Part shown: one piece after another, positions 1 to 6,261 of the stretch
Layout: every line of letters starts with the position of its first letter
Numbering within the stretch: position 1 is the first letter of the stretch
From: Dehalococcoidales bacterium
GTDB taxonomy: Bacteria > Chloroflexota > Dehalococcoidia > Dehalococcoidales > ARS1013
Length of the DNA: 7,751 nucleotides
Reading direction: 5' to 3'
NCBI GenBank assembly: GCA_030672225.1
Contig: DAOVGW010000062.1
Coordinates: 1 to 7,751 of the forward strand
The notes under the pieces: generated by a model
Databases searched by the model: none
Told to the model about the DNA's origin: nothing
The model's input: only the letters and a program-made list of their open reading frames with translations
Position numbers and translations under genes: made by a program

Positions 1-120
1 GATGAAGCTGCCACCATAATGCCGGGCAAACAGCCAGTTAAACAGCGCCGTCCTGATATTGCCCACATGGGGATAGCCGGTGGGACTGGGGGCATAGCGG
101 ACTCTAACTGGTTTGTTCAT
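1..120 (-). CDS. gltX: Glutamyl-tRNA synthetase, N-terminal fragment (runs off the left edge)
   Basis: Charges tRNA-Glu with glutamate in the cytoplasm (class I aminoacyl-tRNA synthetase). Only the first 40 codons are in the window. The reverse complement from the ATG at 118-120 reads MNKPVRVRYAPSPTGYPHVG and continues NIRTALFNWLFARHYGG. This is the start of the Rossmann fold, with the class I signature in its GluRS form: PSPTG, then PHVG in place of HIGH, then N-IRTALFNWLFAR. A GAGG ribosome-binding site lies 10 bases before the ATG. The gene starts 27 bases after the ClpP-like gene on the same strand, so the two may share a transcript. A non-discriminating GluRS that also charges tRNA-Gln is possible but cannot be judged from this fragment. 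GlnRS is less likely because the motif wording is that of GluRS. Confidence 0.93.
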   Translation of the reverse strand, partial: MNKPVRVRYAPSPTGYPHVGNIRTALFNWLFARHYGGSFI

Positions 121-147
121 TTAAAAAATTCCTCATAGCTCTAGTTG

Positions 148-717
148 TTACTGGCTCTTCTGTTGTTGAAACTGTATTGATATAACTTCGGAACCCCCTT
201 CAAATAGTTCGGACTTGATTTCATGAACTAAGCCCCAAGTCATAGCTTCATCAGGATTCAATATTGTTCTTTCGAGAATGGCTTGTGTAACATCTTCAAC
301 AGTCTTGCCAGTATTTGCAGCTATGACTTTAGCAATATTCTCAATGTCGATCTTGAGTCCCTTCAACCTCTCCTCAAGTTGCTTCTCCTCTAAACTCTCA
401 TTTTGGAAGCGAGCACTCACACCATGAAGCAGGAATCTTGCTTGAGGAACTGAGAGCCTTTTACTCCCACCACAAAATAGGACAACCCCTATTGAATCAA
501 CACTTCCAAAGTTATGTGTGGTTATAGTTACAGGTAAACCTTTCAGATAGTTATAAGCCGATAGTCCATGAAGAACGGAACCTCCTGGAGACGAAATTAG
601 GATGATGAATTGATTTATACCTTCTTTCATCTTCTTGTCGATCGCATCCATCAAGGCATTGATTGTGACATCGATAACAGGAGCAAAAAACTTGATAACT
701 ACGGGTTTCGTAGACAT
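148..717 (-). CDS. ClpP-like (S14 family) serine protease, divergent, lacking the usual triad Asp
   Basis: A 189-residue protein with the ClpP/crotonase-like fold. Visible are the oxyanion-hole strand ISSPGGSV (41-48), the nucleophile elbow FGSVDSIG with Ser75 (ClpP has GQAASMG), His98 in ARFLLHG (ClpP MIHQP), a handle helix around 108-135, and a C-terminal LNPDEAMTWGLVHEI (153-167) matching ClpP's LSAxEAxxYGLVD. Aligned without gaps to the ClpP segment TGQSLEQI...ERD, the position of the catalytic Asp holds Arg150, with Glu149 beside it, so a canonical Ser-His-Asp triad is not evident. The N-terminal loops that dock Clp ATPases are short or absent. The ATG at 717 has an AAGGGG site 6 bases upstream. 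GC in four hand-counted lines is 37-42%, below flanking rluD, which suggests transfer. It lies between rluD and gltX, 88 and 27 bases away. It is probably not the housekeeping ClpP; its partner and substrate are unknown. Confidence 0.85.
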   Translation of the reverse strand: MSTKPVVIKFFAPVIDVTINALMDAIDKKMKEGINQFIILISSPGGSVLHGLSAYNYLKGLPVTITTHNFGSVDSIGVVLFCGGSKRLSVPQARFLLHGVSARFQNESLEEKQLEERLKGLKIDIENIAKVIAANTGKTVEDVTQAILERTILNPDEAMTWGLVHEIKSELFEGGSEVISIQFQQQKSQ

Positions 718-805
718 GTTATACCCCTTTGCCAGTAATGGTGACTAACACCCAAATATTTCTAATCAAATTCCCTTTCATTCTACCACCTAAACCTTTG
801 GTATT

Positions 806-1714
806 CTAGGCAATATCTTTTAGTGCCTGCTCTAAATCTGGGGGCAGTTCAGAGGTGAATTCTACATATTCGTCGCTGGATGGCAGCTTGAAGCCAAGGC
901 GGCAGGCATGGACAAACTGCCGTGGCAGATAGGCTGACTTTACTCCATACACTATGTCGCCCACCACCGGATAGTCAATAGCCCTCAGGTGGACCCGTAT
1001 CTGGTGGGTGCGGCCGGTCTCAGGCTTAATCTCAAGCAGGCTACAGTTACCTACATACTTAACCACGCGGTATTCAGTGCGAGCCTCCCTGCCGCTATCT
1101 ATTACTGCCATTCGCTTTCGGTTACCGGGGTCACGCCCGATGGGGGCATCAATAAAGCCGCTTTCTGGGGATATATGTCCTTTAACCAGCACCAGATAGG
1201 CTTTTACCACAGAGCGGGCTTTGAACTGGTTTTGAAGGTTAGCTAGGGCTGGGCTGTTCTTGGCCACCAGCATCAGCCCTGAGGTGTCTTTGTCCAGCCG
1301 ATGGACAATGCCCGGCCGTGATGCGTCACCACTATCAGGCAGGTTAGGCAGGCGGGCTAGGACAGCATTAACTAGAGTGTGGCTCGGGTGTCCCGGTGCC
1401 GGGTGAGTGGTGAGCCCGGCCGGTTTATCTATCACTAAAAGGTCTTCATCCTCGTAGATGATGTCTAAGGGAATAGCCTCAGCTGATAGTGGGCTGGGTG
1501 TGGTGGGGGGTATAGTAATATTTACTCTGTCACCAACACTAAGTTTAAGGCTTGCCTTGGTCACCTGGTCGTTTAGGGTGATATAGCCATCAACGATGAG
1601 CTTTTTGGCATATGTCCGAGAGAGCCCCGGGCATTTTTCAGCAATAAGCTTGTCCAGGCGAACTGCCGACCTATCAACGATAAATCTATATGTTTTGTCC
1701 ATCCGAGTGCTCAC
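806..1714 (-). CDS. rluD: RluA/RluD-family 23S rRNA pseudouridine synthase
   Basis: Converts specific uridines in RNA, probably 23S rRNA, to pseudouridine. The order is an N-terminal S4 RNA-binding domain (about 18-65, with RLDKLIAEKCPGLSRTYAKKLI), then the synthase domain with IIYEDEDLLVIDKPAGLTTH (85-104), the catalytic motif HRLDKDTSGL (138-147, Asp141 the nucleophile), and GRTHQIRVHL (234-243). The length of 302 residues is normal. The S4 domain favours RluD or its Bacillus YlyB-type relatives over RluA, but the exact target uridines cannot be told. The start could be the GTG at 1714 or the ATG at 1702 (residue 5); neither has a strong ribosome-binding site. The frame overlaps the end of lspA by 29 bases from the GTG or 17 from the ATG, implying translational coupling. 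The lspA-rluD pairing is common in bacteria. Confidence 0.93.
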   Translation of the reverse strand: MSTRMDKTYRFIVDRSAVRLDKLIAEKCPGLSRTYAKKLIVDGYITLNDQVTKASLKLSVGDRVNITIPPTTPSPLSAEAIPLDIIYEDEDLLVIDKPAGLTTHPAPGHPSHTLVNAVLARLPNLPDSGDASRPGIVHRLDKDTSGLMLVAKNSPALANLQNQFKARSVVKAYLVLVKGHISPESGFIDAPIGRDPGNRKRMAVIDSGREARTEYRVVKYVGNCSLLEIKPETGRTHQIRVHLRAIDYPVVGDIVYGVKSAYLPRQFVHACRLGFKLPSSDEYVEFTSELPPDLEQALKDIA

Positions 1715-2204
1715 TGCTTTCAGCTAAGCGAATGAGTAAGTAGGCAAGAAAGATAGTGCTGACTACTACCGTGGAATCAGCGATATTAAATGCCGGCCAG
1801 CGGCCAATATCAATGAAATCGGTAACATAACTATCGCTTAGCCGGTCAATCAGGTTACCCACTGTGCCGCCGAGAACAAGGCCAAGGGCTAGCTTGGCCG
1901 GCATAGTGGCTAGAAAGGGGAATCGGCGGTGCATAAAGAGGACAAAAAAGAGTAAGACAGCAATACCGATGAAGGCGACTATAGTTAGCAGGAGTGCTTG
2001 GTCTTGCAATAAACCAAAGGCAGACCCGGTATTTTGGACATGGGTGAGACGGAGGAATCCCGTCTCAGGCATTGATTCCCCTACAGCTAGATTGGACCTT
2101 ATCCAGGATTTGCTGAGCTGGTCAGCGGCTACCACCAGTAAGGCGGTCAGGAAAAAGGCCGCGTTCCGCCGCCAACTCCCCGGAAGGCTATTTACCCTTT
2201 GCAT
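1686..2204 (-). CDS. lspA: Lipoprotein signal peptidase (signal peptidase II)
   Basis: Integral membrane aspartyl protease that cuts the signal peptide off prolipoproteins just before the lipid-modified cysteine. The 172 residues contain all family blocks: ADQLSK (27-32), NTGSAFGLL (58-66), GGTVGNLIDRL (112-122) and VTDFIDIG...FNIADS (127-144). The catalytic dyad is Asp120 and Asp143. Four hydrophobic segments are visible at about 15-30, 68-90, 103-118 and 145-160. The length is typical. The ATG at 2204 lies inside the 3' end of the DksA/TraR gene (17-base overlap) with only a weak AGG-like site, so translation probably depends on the upstream cistron. Its 3' end overlaps rluD. The operon promoter is the one at about 2624-2652. 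Confidence 0.96.
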   Translation of the reverse strand: MQRVNSLPGSWRRNAAFFLTALLVVAADQLSKSWIRSNLAVGESMPETGFLRLTHVQNTGSAFGLLQDQALLLTIVAFIGIAVLLFFVLFMHRRFPFLATMPAKLALGLVLGGTVGNLIDRLSDSYVTDFIDIGRWPAFNIADSTVVVSTIFLAYLLIRLAESSEHSDGQNI

Positions 2205-2550
2205 TCTTTGCCTGAGTAGCCTTACAACTTATACACAGCGTTGCCTGGGGCAGGGCTTCTAACCGAGCCGGGTCTATGGGCTGTCCACACCCTTCACATA
2301 AGCCGTAGGTTCCGTTTTCGAATTTGCTCAGGGCATGCTCCACCCCAGCCAGCTGGTCTAATATACGTTTTTCTAAAGCCATCCGATTCTCTAACTCAGT
2401 GGTCTCGGTAGCTTCCTCTTCCCTTTTGCCAAAGGGGCTACCCTCTCGCCTGTTCTCTGTAGGACGGCTAGCCTTTACTTGTTCCAATTGCTTGGTTATG
2501 CGTTTATGTTCATCCTCCAAACGATGGCGAAGTATTATGTTTGTAGCCAC
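2188..2550 (-). CDS. DksA/TraR-family C4 zinc-finger protein
   Basis: A 120-residue protein with a long charged helical N-terminal half (about 8-78, coiled-coil-like, rich in Glu/Lys/Arg) and a C-terminal C4 zinc finger. The finger has CEGC (85-88) and CISC (106-109), and the stretch ENGTYGLCEGCGQPIDPARL is the family hallmark. DksA/TraR proteins insert their coiled coil into the RNA polymerase secondary channel and tune initiation. The DxxDxA tip motif of true DksA is not evident here, so the protein is better called a short TraR/YocK-like relative, and a direct role at RNA polymerase is inference. The start is the GTG at 2550, chosen because a strong GGGGGAG purine tract lies about 6 bases upstream. 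It is the first gene of the overlapping traR-lspA-rluD operon. Confidence 0.9.
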   Translation of the reverse strand: MATNIILRHRLEDEHKRITKQLEQVKASRPTENRREGSPFGKREEEATETTELENRMALEKRILDQLAGVEHALSKFENGTYGLCEGCGQPIDPARLEALPQATLCISCKATQAKNAKGK

Positions 2551-2623
2551 TTCTTTCTCCCCCTTTTTGCTTGTTACTTCTAGAATTATTCTGTTTTCCG
2601 GTTTTTTAAACTGCGAGTAAGCT

Positions 2624-2652
2624 ATTATACTTAATGGTACTTAAGAGAGCAA
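2624..2652 (-). promoter_or_regulatory. Sigma-70-type promoter for the traR-like/lspA/rluD operon
   Basis: On the minus strand there is a perfect TATAAT (-10) at 2624-2629, with TTGCTC (-35, first three bases of the consensus) at 2647-2652 and a 17-base spacer. Transcription would start near 2617, giving a leader of about 65 bases before the GTG at 2550. No strong hairpin was seen in that leader. Confidence 0.65.
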
Positions 2653-2850
2653 TGGCAGGCTTAGCAAGTTAGGTCAGCGGCACTGGCGCTTGGCGAAATG
2701 GCTCATGTTGCCACCAATTAGCACCACTGCGTCCGCGAAGGTGGCTATGGCTCAGGTCTGAAGTGTTGGGGCATGTCATACCTTAAGTGTATCCCATTCT
2801 CTTAATTTTATCAATACCTTGTTTTATATAACTTCGTCAACTGTTTTCTT

Positions 2851-2910
2851 CTGGGTTGGGCTAAAGCCCAGCAGACCACCGCCAAGGCAAAACCTGTTGA
2901 CGGGAAGGGT
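2851..2910 (+). promoter_or_regulatory. Structured 5' leader candidate (three small hairpins)
   Basis: Immediately upstream of the membrane-protein ATG are three potential stem-loops in tandem. These are TGGGC-TAAA-GCCCA (2857-2870), GCC-AA-GGC around 2883-2890, and CCTG-TTGA-CGGG around 2893-2904. They are followed by a purine-rich AAGGG that can act as the ribosome-binding site. An alternative pairing CTGGG/CCCAG (2851-2855 with 2867-2871) competes with the first stem. I could not match this to a riboswitch class I remember. It may be a cis-regulatory RNA or only chance pairing. Confidence 0.3.
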
Positions 2911-2920
2911 AGACTTTAGT

Positions 2921-3568
2921 ATGCTTTCTAATGATAAAATTTTTCCATCTAGTAAAATGCTTAGACTAATAGCTAGCGAACTCAAGGAACACGCCCCTTT
3001 TACTGCCTTTGGTGCCATTACTGGCATTGCCATCATGGCCATAGTAGTTGTGGCCAATGTCTCCTCCGGTATTTCCCAGACTATCTTTTATACCTTGCAC
3101 CCTCTCCATATTGTCTTGAGCGCACTGGCAACCACAGCTATGTATAGAAAGTATGGTAGCCGCCGAGTCTGGGCGGTTCTCCTGGTTGGTTATTTTGGCT
3201 CCATTGGCATAGCTACCTTAAGTGATGCCGTAATTCCCTACCTGGGAGGAGCCTTGCTCGGTTTAGAAATAGAATTTGAAGTCCCCTTTATTGAAGAGTG
3301 GTGGCTCATAAATCCGGCAGCACTTACGGGCATTGCTATTGGTTACTTGAGACCGACTACCAAATTCCCGCACGCGGGGCATGTACTGCTAAGCACCTGG
3401 GCTTCACTATTCTACTTCGCCGCCTTCGGCATACTAGTTGATTGGATTCCACTGTTCCCTTTCATCTTCTTGTTTTTATTCCTGGCCGTTTGGCTCCCGT
3501 GTTGTGCCAGCGACATAGTGTTCCCCCTTTTGGTCACCGGTAAGAAGTTGCCTCCCCACCACATATAG
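2921..3568 (+). CDS. Conserved-looking six-helix membrane protein of unknown function
   Basis: I do not recognise a named function. From the ATG at 2921 the protein has 215 residues. A short cytoplasmic-looking N-terminus ends in SELKEHAPFTAFGA, followed by about six hydrophobic segments (near 26-46, 58-74, 84-101, 129-143, 155-173, 177-197). Polar or charged residues sit in or next to the helices: His60 and His63 in HPLH, Asp102 in ATLSDAVIPYLG, His151 and His154 in PHAGHVLLSTWAS, Asp174 in LVDW, and Asp198 in ASDIVFPLL. Such placement would suit ion or metal handling, but that is inference. The frame stays open back to a TTG at 2819; the ATG at 2921 is preferred because a GGGAAGGG tract precedes it and the earlier stretch looks like leader RNA. 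An ATG at 2957 is another option. The stop lies 42 bases before pyrD. Confidence 0.75.
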   Translation: MLSNDKIFPSSKMLRLIASELKEHAPFTAFGAITGIAIMAIVVVANVSSGISQTIFYTLHPLHIVLSALATTAMYRKYGSRRVWAVLLVGYFGSIGIATLSDAVIPYLGGALLGLEIEFEVPFIEEWWLINPAALTGIAIGYLRPTTKFPHAGHVLLSTWASLFYFAAFGILVDWIPLFPFIFLFLFLAVWLPCCASDIVFPLLVTGKKLPPHHI

Positions 3569-3576
3569 CCTATAAT
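3548..3576 (+). promoter_or_regulatory. Sigma-70-type promoter for pyrD
   Basis: TTGCCT at 3548-3553 and a perfect TATAAT at 3571-3576 are separated by 17 bases. The promoter overlaps the last codons of the membrane-protein gene. Transcription would start near 3583, giving a leader of about 28 bases before the GTG at 3611. Confidence 0.6.
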
Positions 3577-3610
3577 CAGTATTGTCCCTTGGGGTAAAAC
3601 GGAGTTATCG

Positions 3611-4534
3611 GTGAATCTTTCAGTCCAACTGGCACCCAAGAATAGGCGTGGCCTACTGCTGGCTAGCCCGGTGATGACGGCCTCCGGCACCTTTGGCTAT
3701 GGAACAGAATATAGCCATCTGTTTGATATTGGGAGGCTGGGGGCTATTGTTACTAAGGGGACTACCCTTGAACCTAGAGACGGCAACCCTCAGCCTAGGC
3801 TGGCTGAGACGGCTGGAGGGCTACTAAATTCCATTGGGCTACAGAATATTGGTGCTAGAGCGTTAATTAAAGAAAAGGCGCCAGTTTGGGCAAGCTGGCG
3901 GCTGCCGGTCATCGTTAATATCGCCGGTGAAACAACTAGTGATTACGCTAAACTGGCCAGTGTGCTGGATGGGGTGGCCGGAATTAGTGGTCTTGAAGTA
4001 AACATTAGTTGCCCTAATATAAAGGCTGGTGGTGCTGAGTTTGGCGCTGACCCCCGCTCAGCTGCTAGGGTAACCGCCGCAGTTAGAGCCGCCACTTCCC
4101 TACCGCTACTGGTCAAGTTAACGCCAAATACTGGCGATATAGCCGGGGTAGCTATAGCTGTGGCTGAAGCCGGCGCTGACGCCATATCCCTAGTAAACAC
4201 CCTTAAAGGCATGGCTATAGATATAAATAGACGACAGCCACTACTTGGTGGCATAACCGGAGGCCTATCCGGGCCAGCCATCAAACCGGTGGCGCTAGCT
4301 ATGGTATATGAGGTAGCTGGTAGCGTGGATTTGCCGGTCGTTGGCTGTGGTGGCATCACTACCGCAGGCGATGCCATTGAGTTCATTATGGCTGGGGCCA
4401 GTGCTGTCCAGGTAGGCACCGCCAGTTTTACTAACCCTCGGGCTCCCCTTGATGTTCTGGAGGGAATTTTGAGGTTTATGGAAAAAGAGGGGATAGAGGA
4501 TATAGCTGAGCTTATCGGCGTTGCCCGACACTAG
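3611..4534 (+). CDS. pyrD: Dihydroorotate dehydrogenase, class 1B-type catalytic subunit
   Basis: Oxidises dihydroorotate to orotate in pyrimidine synthesis, on a TIM barrel with bound FMN. The 307 residues show the FMN-site strand ASPVMTASGTFGYG (18-31), VTKGTT (47-52), NSIGLQN (73-79), the active-site loop NISCPNIKAGG (131-141) with Cys134 as the base, KLTPN (169-173), VNTLKG (195-200), GGLSGPAIKP (217-226), and the phosphate-binding GCGGI and GT motifs (245-249, 269-270). A catalytic Cys marks class 1 (class 2 enzymes use Ser), and the overall wording is that of the 1B, NAD-linked type. That type normally needs a PyrK electron-transfer subunit, which is not in this window. The GTG start at 3611 has a GGAG site 6 bases upstream. 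It has its own promoter and may read on into the DUF1786 gene. Confidence 0.95.
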   Translation: MNLSVQLAPKNRRGLLLASPVMTASGTFGYGTEYSHLFDIGRLGAIVTKGTTLEPRDGNPQPRLAETAGGLLNSIGLQNIGARALIKEKAPVWASWRLPVIVNIAGETTSDYAKLASVLDGVAGISGLEVNISCPNIKAGGAEFGADPRSAARVTAAVRAATSLPLLVKLTPNTGDIAGVAIAVAEAGADAISLVNTLKGMAIDINRRQPLLGGITGGLSGPAIKPVALAMVYEVAGSVDLPVVGCGGITTAGDAIEFIMAGASAVQVGTASFTNPRAPLDVLEGILRFMEKEGIEDIAELIGVARH

Positions 4535-4586
4535 CGTGACTTAAGAAGACGGTCTGGTATTAAGTTTTGGTGGGACTGTTTTTGTA

Positions 4587-5672
4587 ATGCGTTTGCTTTG
4601 TCTGGATATTGGCTCCGGCACCCAGGATGTTCTACTGCTGGATACTGAGCAGTCGGTGGAGAATGCCATCCAAATGGTGCTGCCGTCACCTACGGTTTTG
4701 GTAGCTCAAAAAATAAAGGCAGCCACCGCACGCGGTGACCCCATAGTCCTTGTCGGTGAGACCATGGGTGGCGGACCCTGCACACACGCCTTGAGACGGC
4801 ATCTGGGGGCGGGCTTTAAGGTTTATGCCACGCCACCGGCAGCCCGTTCCTTCAGTGATTATCTTGAGAGGGTCGCTTCCTGGGGAGTGCAGCTTGTTTC
4901 CCCTGATGAGGTCGCTGGCCTAAAGATAGACACACTCATCAGGATGGAAGATATTAATCTTGAGGTAATAGAGATGGCTTTGTCGTGCTGGGATATACGG
5001 TTTGCCCCTGATGTTGTCTCAGTGGCAGTCCTGGACCATGGCGCTGCCCCGGCTGGTGAGAGCCAAAGGTTATTCCGTTTTCGGCAGCTTGAGCATTTGC
5101 TTGAGCAAACGGGCACTCTGGAGAGCTTTATCTTTACGCCGGCTGAGCTCCCCGCCTATTTTACCCGAATGCAGGCTGTGGTTCGTAGCCTGGACAGGAA
5201 AGCCTCTTTGGTTCTTATGGATACCGGGGCGGCGGCGGTGTTGGGGGCTTCGCTAGATAGAGTTGTAGCCGCTCATCCTCACCGTCTAGCTGTGAATCTG
5301 GGCAACTCGCATGCTCTTGCCTTCCTTCTGGATGGCTCCAGAGTGCTGGGGCTTTTTGAACATCATACCTCACGGCTTTCTCAAGCTAGGCTGGAAGAGC
5401 TACTGGGGAAACTTATCTCTGGGGAGTTAGGGCTGAGGGAGGTCTGGGAGGATGGGGGGCATGGAAGCTTGGTCATGGAAAAAGGGGAGAGTCCTTTTCT
5501 GGTGGCTACTGGGCCTCGAAGGTCGCTGCTTACCTCCTCCAGCTTAAGTCCCTACTTTGCCACTCCCTTTGGTAACATGATGCTCGTCGGCTGTTTTGGC
5601 CTGGCGCAGGCGGTCGCCATTAAATTCCCCGAATGGCGGGATGAGATTGAAAGAGCCTTGCTTACCGGGTGA
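4587..5672 (+). CDS. DUF1786 family protein (ASKHA-like fold suggested)
   Basis: A 361-residue soluble protein of the uncharacterised DUF1786 family, whose members are sometimes labelled as putative pyruvate formate-lyase activating proteins without a radical-SAM motif to justify it; none is seen here. It begins LCLDIGSGTQDVLLLD (4-19), a phosphate-1-like loop as in actin/hexokinase/Hsp70 (ASKHA) ATPases. Other conserved-looking blocks are GETMGGGPCTHALRRHL (57-73), VLDHGAAP (148-155), MDTGAAAVLGA (211-221), a second loop VNLGNSHALAFLLDG (236-250), GLFEHHTSRL (255-264) and ATGPRR (307-312). Nucleotide binding is inferred from the first motif only. The ATG at 4587 has a weak GGTGGGA purine stretch about 11 bases upstream. 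It follows pyrD by 52 bases on the same strand, with no clear promoter or terminator between them. It ends 16 bases from the convergent flavoprotein gene. Confidence 0.8.
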   Translation: MRLLCLDIGSGTQDVLLLDTEQSVENAIQMVLPSPTVLVAQKIKAATARGDPIVLVGETMGGGPCTHALRRHLGAGFKVYATPPAARSFSDYLERVASWGVQLVSPDEVAGLKIDTLIRMEDINLEVIEMALSCWDIRFAPDVVSVAVLDHGAAPAGESQRLFRFRQLEHLLEQTGTLESFIFTPAELPAYFTRMQAVVRSLDRKASLVLMDTGAAAVLGASLDRVVAAHPHRLAVNLGNSHALAFLLDGSRVLGLFEHHTSRLSQARLEELLGKLISGELGLREVWEDGGHGSLVMEKGESPFLVATGPRRSLLTSSSLSPYFATPFGNMMLVGCFGLAQAVAIKFPEWRDEIERALLTG

Positions 5673-5688
5673 GGTATTATCCAGCTGT

Positions 5689-6261
5689 TTAATCTTCTAC
5701 CAGCCTTTGCCCGGCAAGGTGTGCCTGTTTTAGGGCATTGGGGTCTTTGGTGATAGCCCCTTTCTCATCTATCCCGGAAAATACCAGCTCACCGGCAAAG
5801 GTAATATCCAGGGTTCTAAACAGGCTCTTTACTGTCGCCAGCGCCGGCCCAAACTGATTGGCTTTACTTCGGCCGCCAACAGAAATAAACAGTCCTTTCC
5901 TCTGTCGCCTATTGCCCAGTGGTGGTTTCTTGAGCTTGTATTTTCTTGCCCATAGCGCCTGGCAGCGGTCAATCATCGCCTTGAGCTGAGCCGTTACCCC
6001 CATAAAGTGGAGCGGTGATGCCAGCACTATTCGGTCTGCTCTCTCCAGCTCCAGGTAGACCGGCTGCATATCATCCTGTGTGGTGCACTCGCCTGTCTTT
6101 AAGCAGTCATCGCAGTGCTCGCAGGGAGCAATATTAAGCTCACTGGGGACGATAGTTTTGACCTCGGCTCCGTTACTTTCGGCGCCTCTTAAAACTTCAG
6201 CCAGCAGTAGGTCGGTGTTGCCGCCTCGCCGTGGGCTACCGGCAATACCAAGTACCCTCAT
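5689..6261 (-). CDS. Iron-sulfur flavoprotein / NADPH-dependent FMN reductase-like protein
   Basis: A 190-residue flavodoxin-fold protein. The N-terminus MRVLGIAGSPRRGGNT carries the SPxxxGNT FMN-phosphate loop (9-16), and ASPLHFMGVTAQLKAMIDR (81-99) is the family's second flavin-site block. Between them is a compact cysteine cluster, C47-x2-C50-x2-C53-x5-C59, matching the CX2CX2CX4-7C spacing of archaeal and anaerobe Isf proteins that bind a [4Fe-4S] cluster. It probably moves electrons between a ferredoxin-like donor and an unknown acceptor; the substrate cannot be told. The ATG at 6261 overlaps the ybeY stop (ATGA) and has a strong AAAGGGGAG site about 5 bases upstream, so it is translationally coupled to ybeY. 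Its 3' end faces the DUF1786 gene across 16 bases. Confidence 0.87.
   Translation of the reverse strand: MRVLGIAGSPRRGGNTDLLLAEVLRGAESNGAEVKTIVPSELNIAPCEHCDDCLKTGECTTQDDMQPVYLELERADRIVLASPLHFMGVTAQLKAMIDRCQALWARKYKLKKPPLGNRRQRKGLFISVGGRSKANQFGPALATVKSLFRTLDITFAGELVFSGIDEKGAITKDPNALKQAHLAGQRLVED

Larger units (their letters stand above)
2551..2920. other. 370-base intergenic region between divergent genes
   Basis: Holds the minus-strand operon promoter (2624-2652) and, at the right end, the hairpin-rich leader of the membrane-protein gene (2851-2910). Between about 2655 and 2800 there is no open frame with a usable start. A 25-codon stop-to-stop fragment on the minus strand (2674-2754) is noted separately as a weak observation. 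No tRNA, phage site or CRISPR repeat is visible. No clear plus-strand promoter was identified, though the AT-rich stretch at 2795-2832 is where one would be expected. Confidence 0.6.

Noticed and set aside
1864..2262. 132-codon plus-strand frame opposite lspA and the zinc-finger gene
   Set aside because: It is antisense to two genes with full family motifs; the sequence is low-complexity and Arg/Ser-rich as shadows often are.
2851..2910. Known riboswitch (c-di-GMP-I, ZTP, cobalamin, guanidine or Moco) before the membrane-protein gene
   Set aside because: Short matches such as GGCAAAACC or GACGGGAAGG occur, but the rest of each consensus is missing.
2819..2920. N-terminal extension of the membrane protein from a TTG at 2819
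   Set aside because: The stretch is Pro/Arg-rich, unlike the rest, coincides with hairpins, and the ATG at 2921 has a purine-rich site in front. It is treated as leader, though not excluded.
3943..4419. 158-codon minus-strand frame opposite pyrD
   Set aside because: It is antisense to the conserved pyrD core, with Ala/Pro/Ser-rich composition and no recognisable motif.
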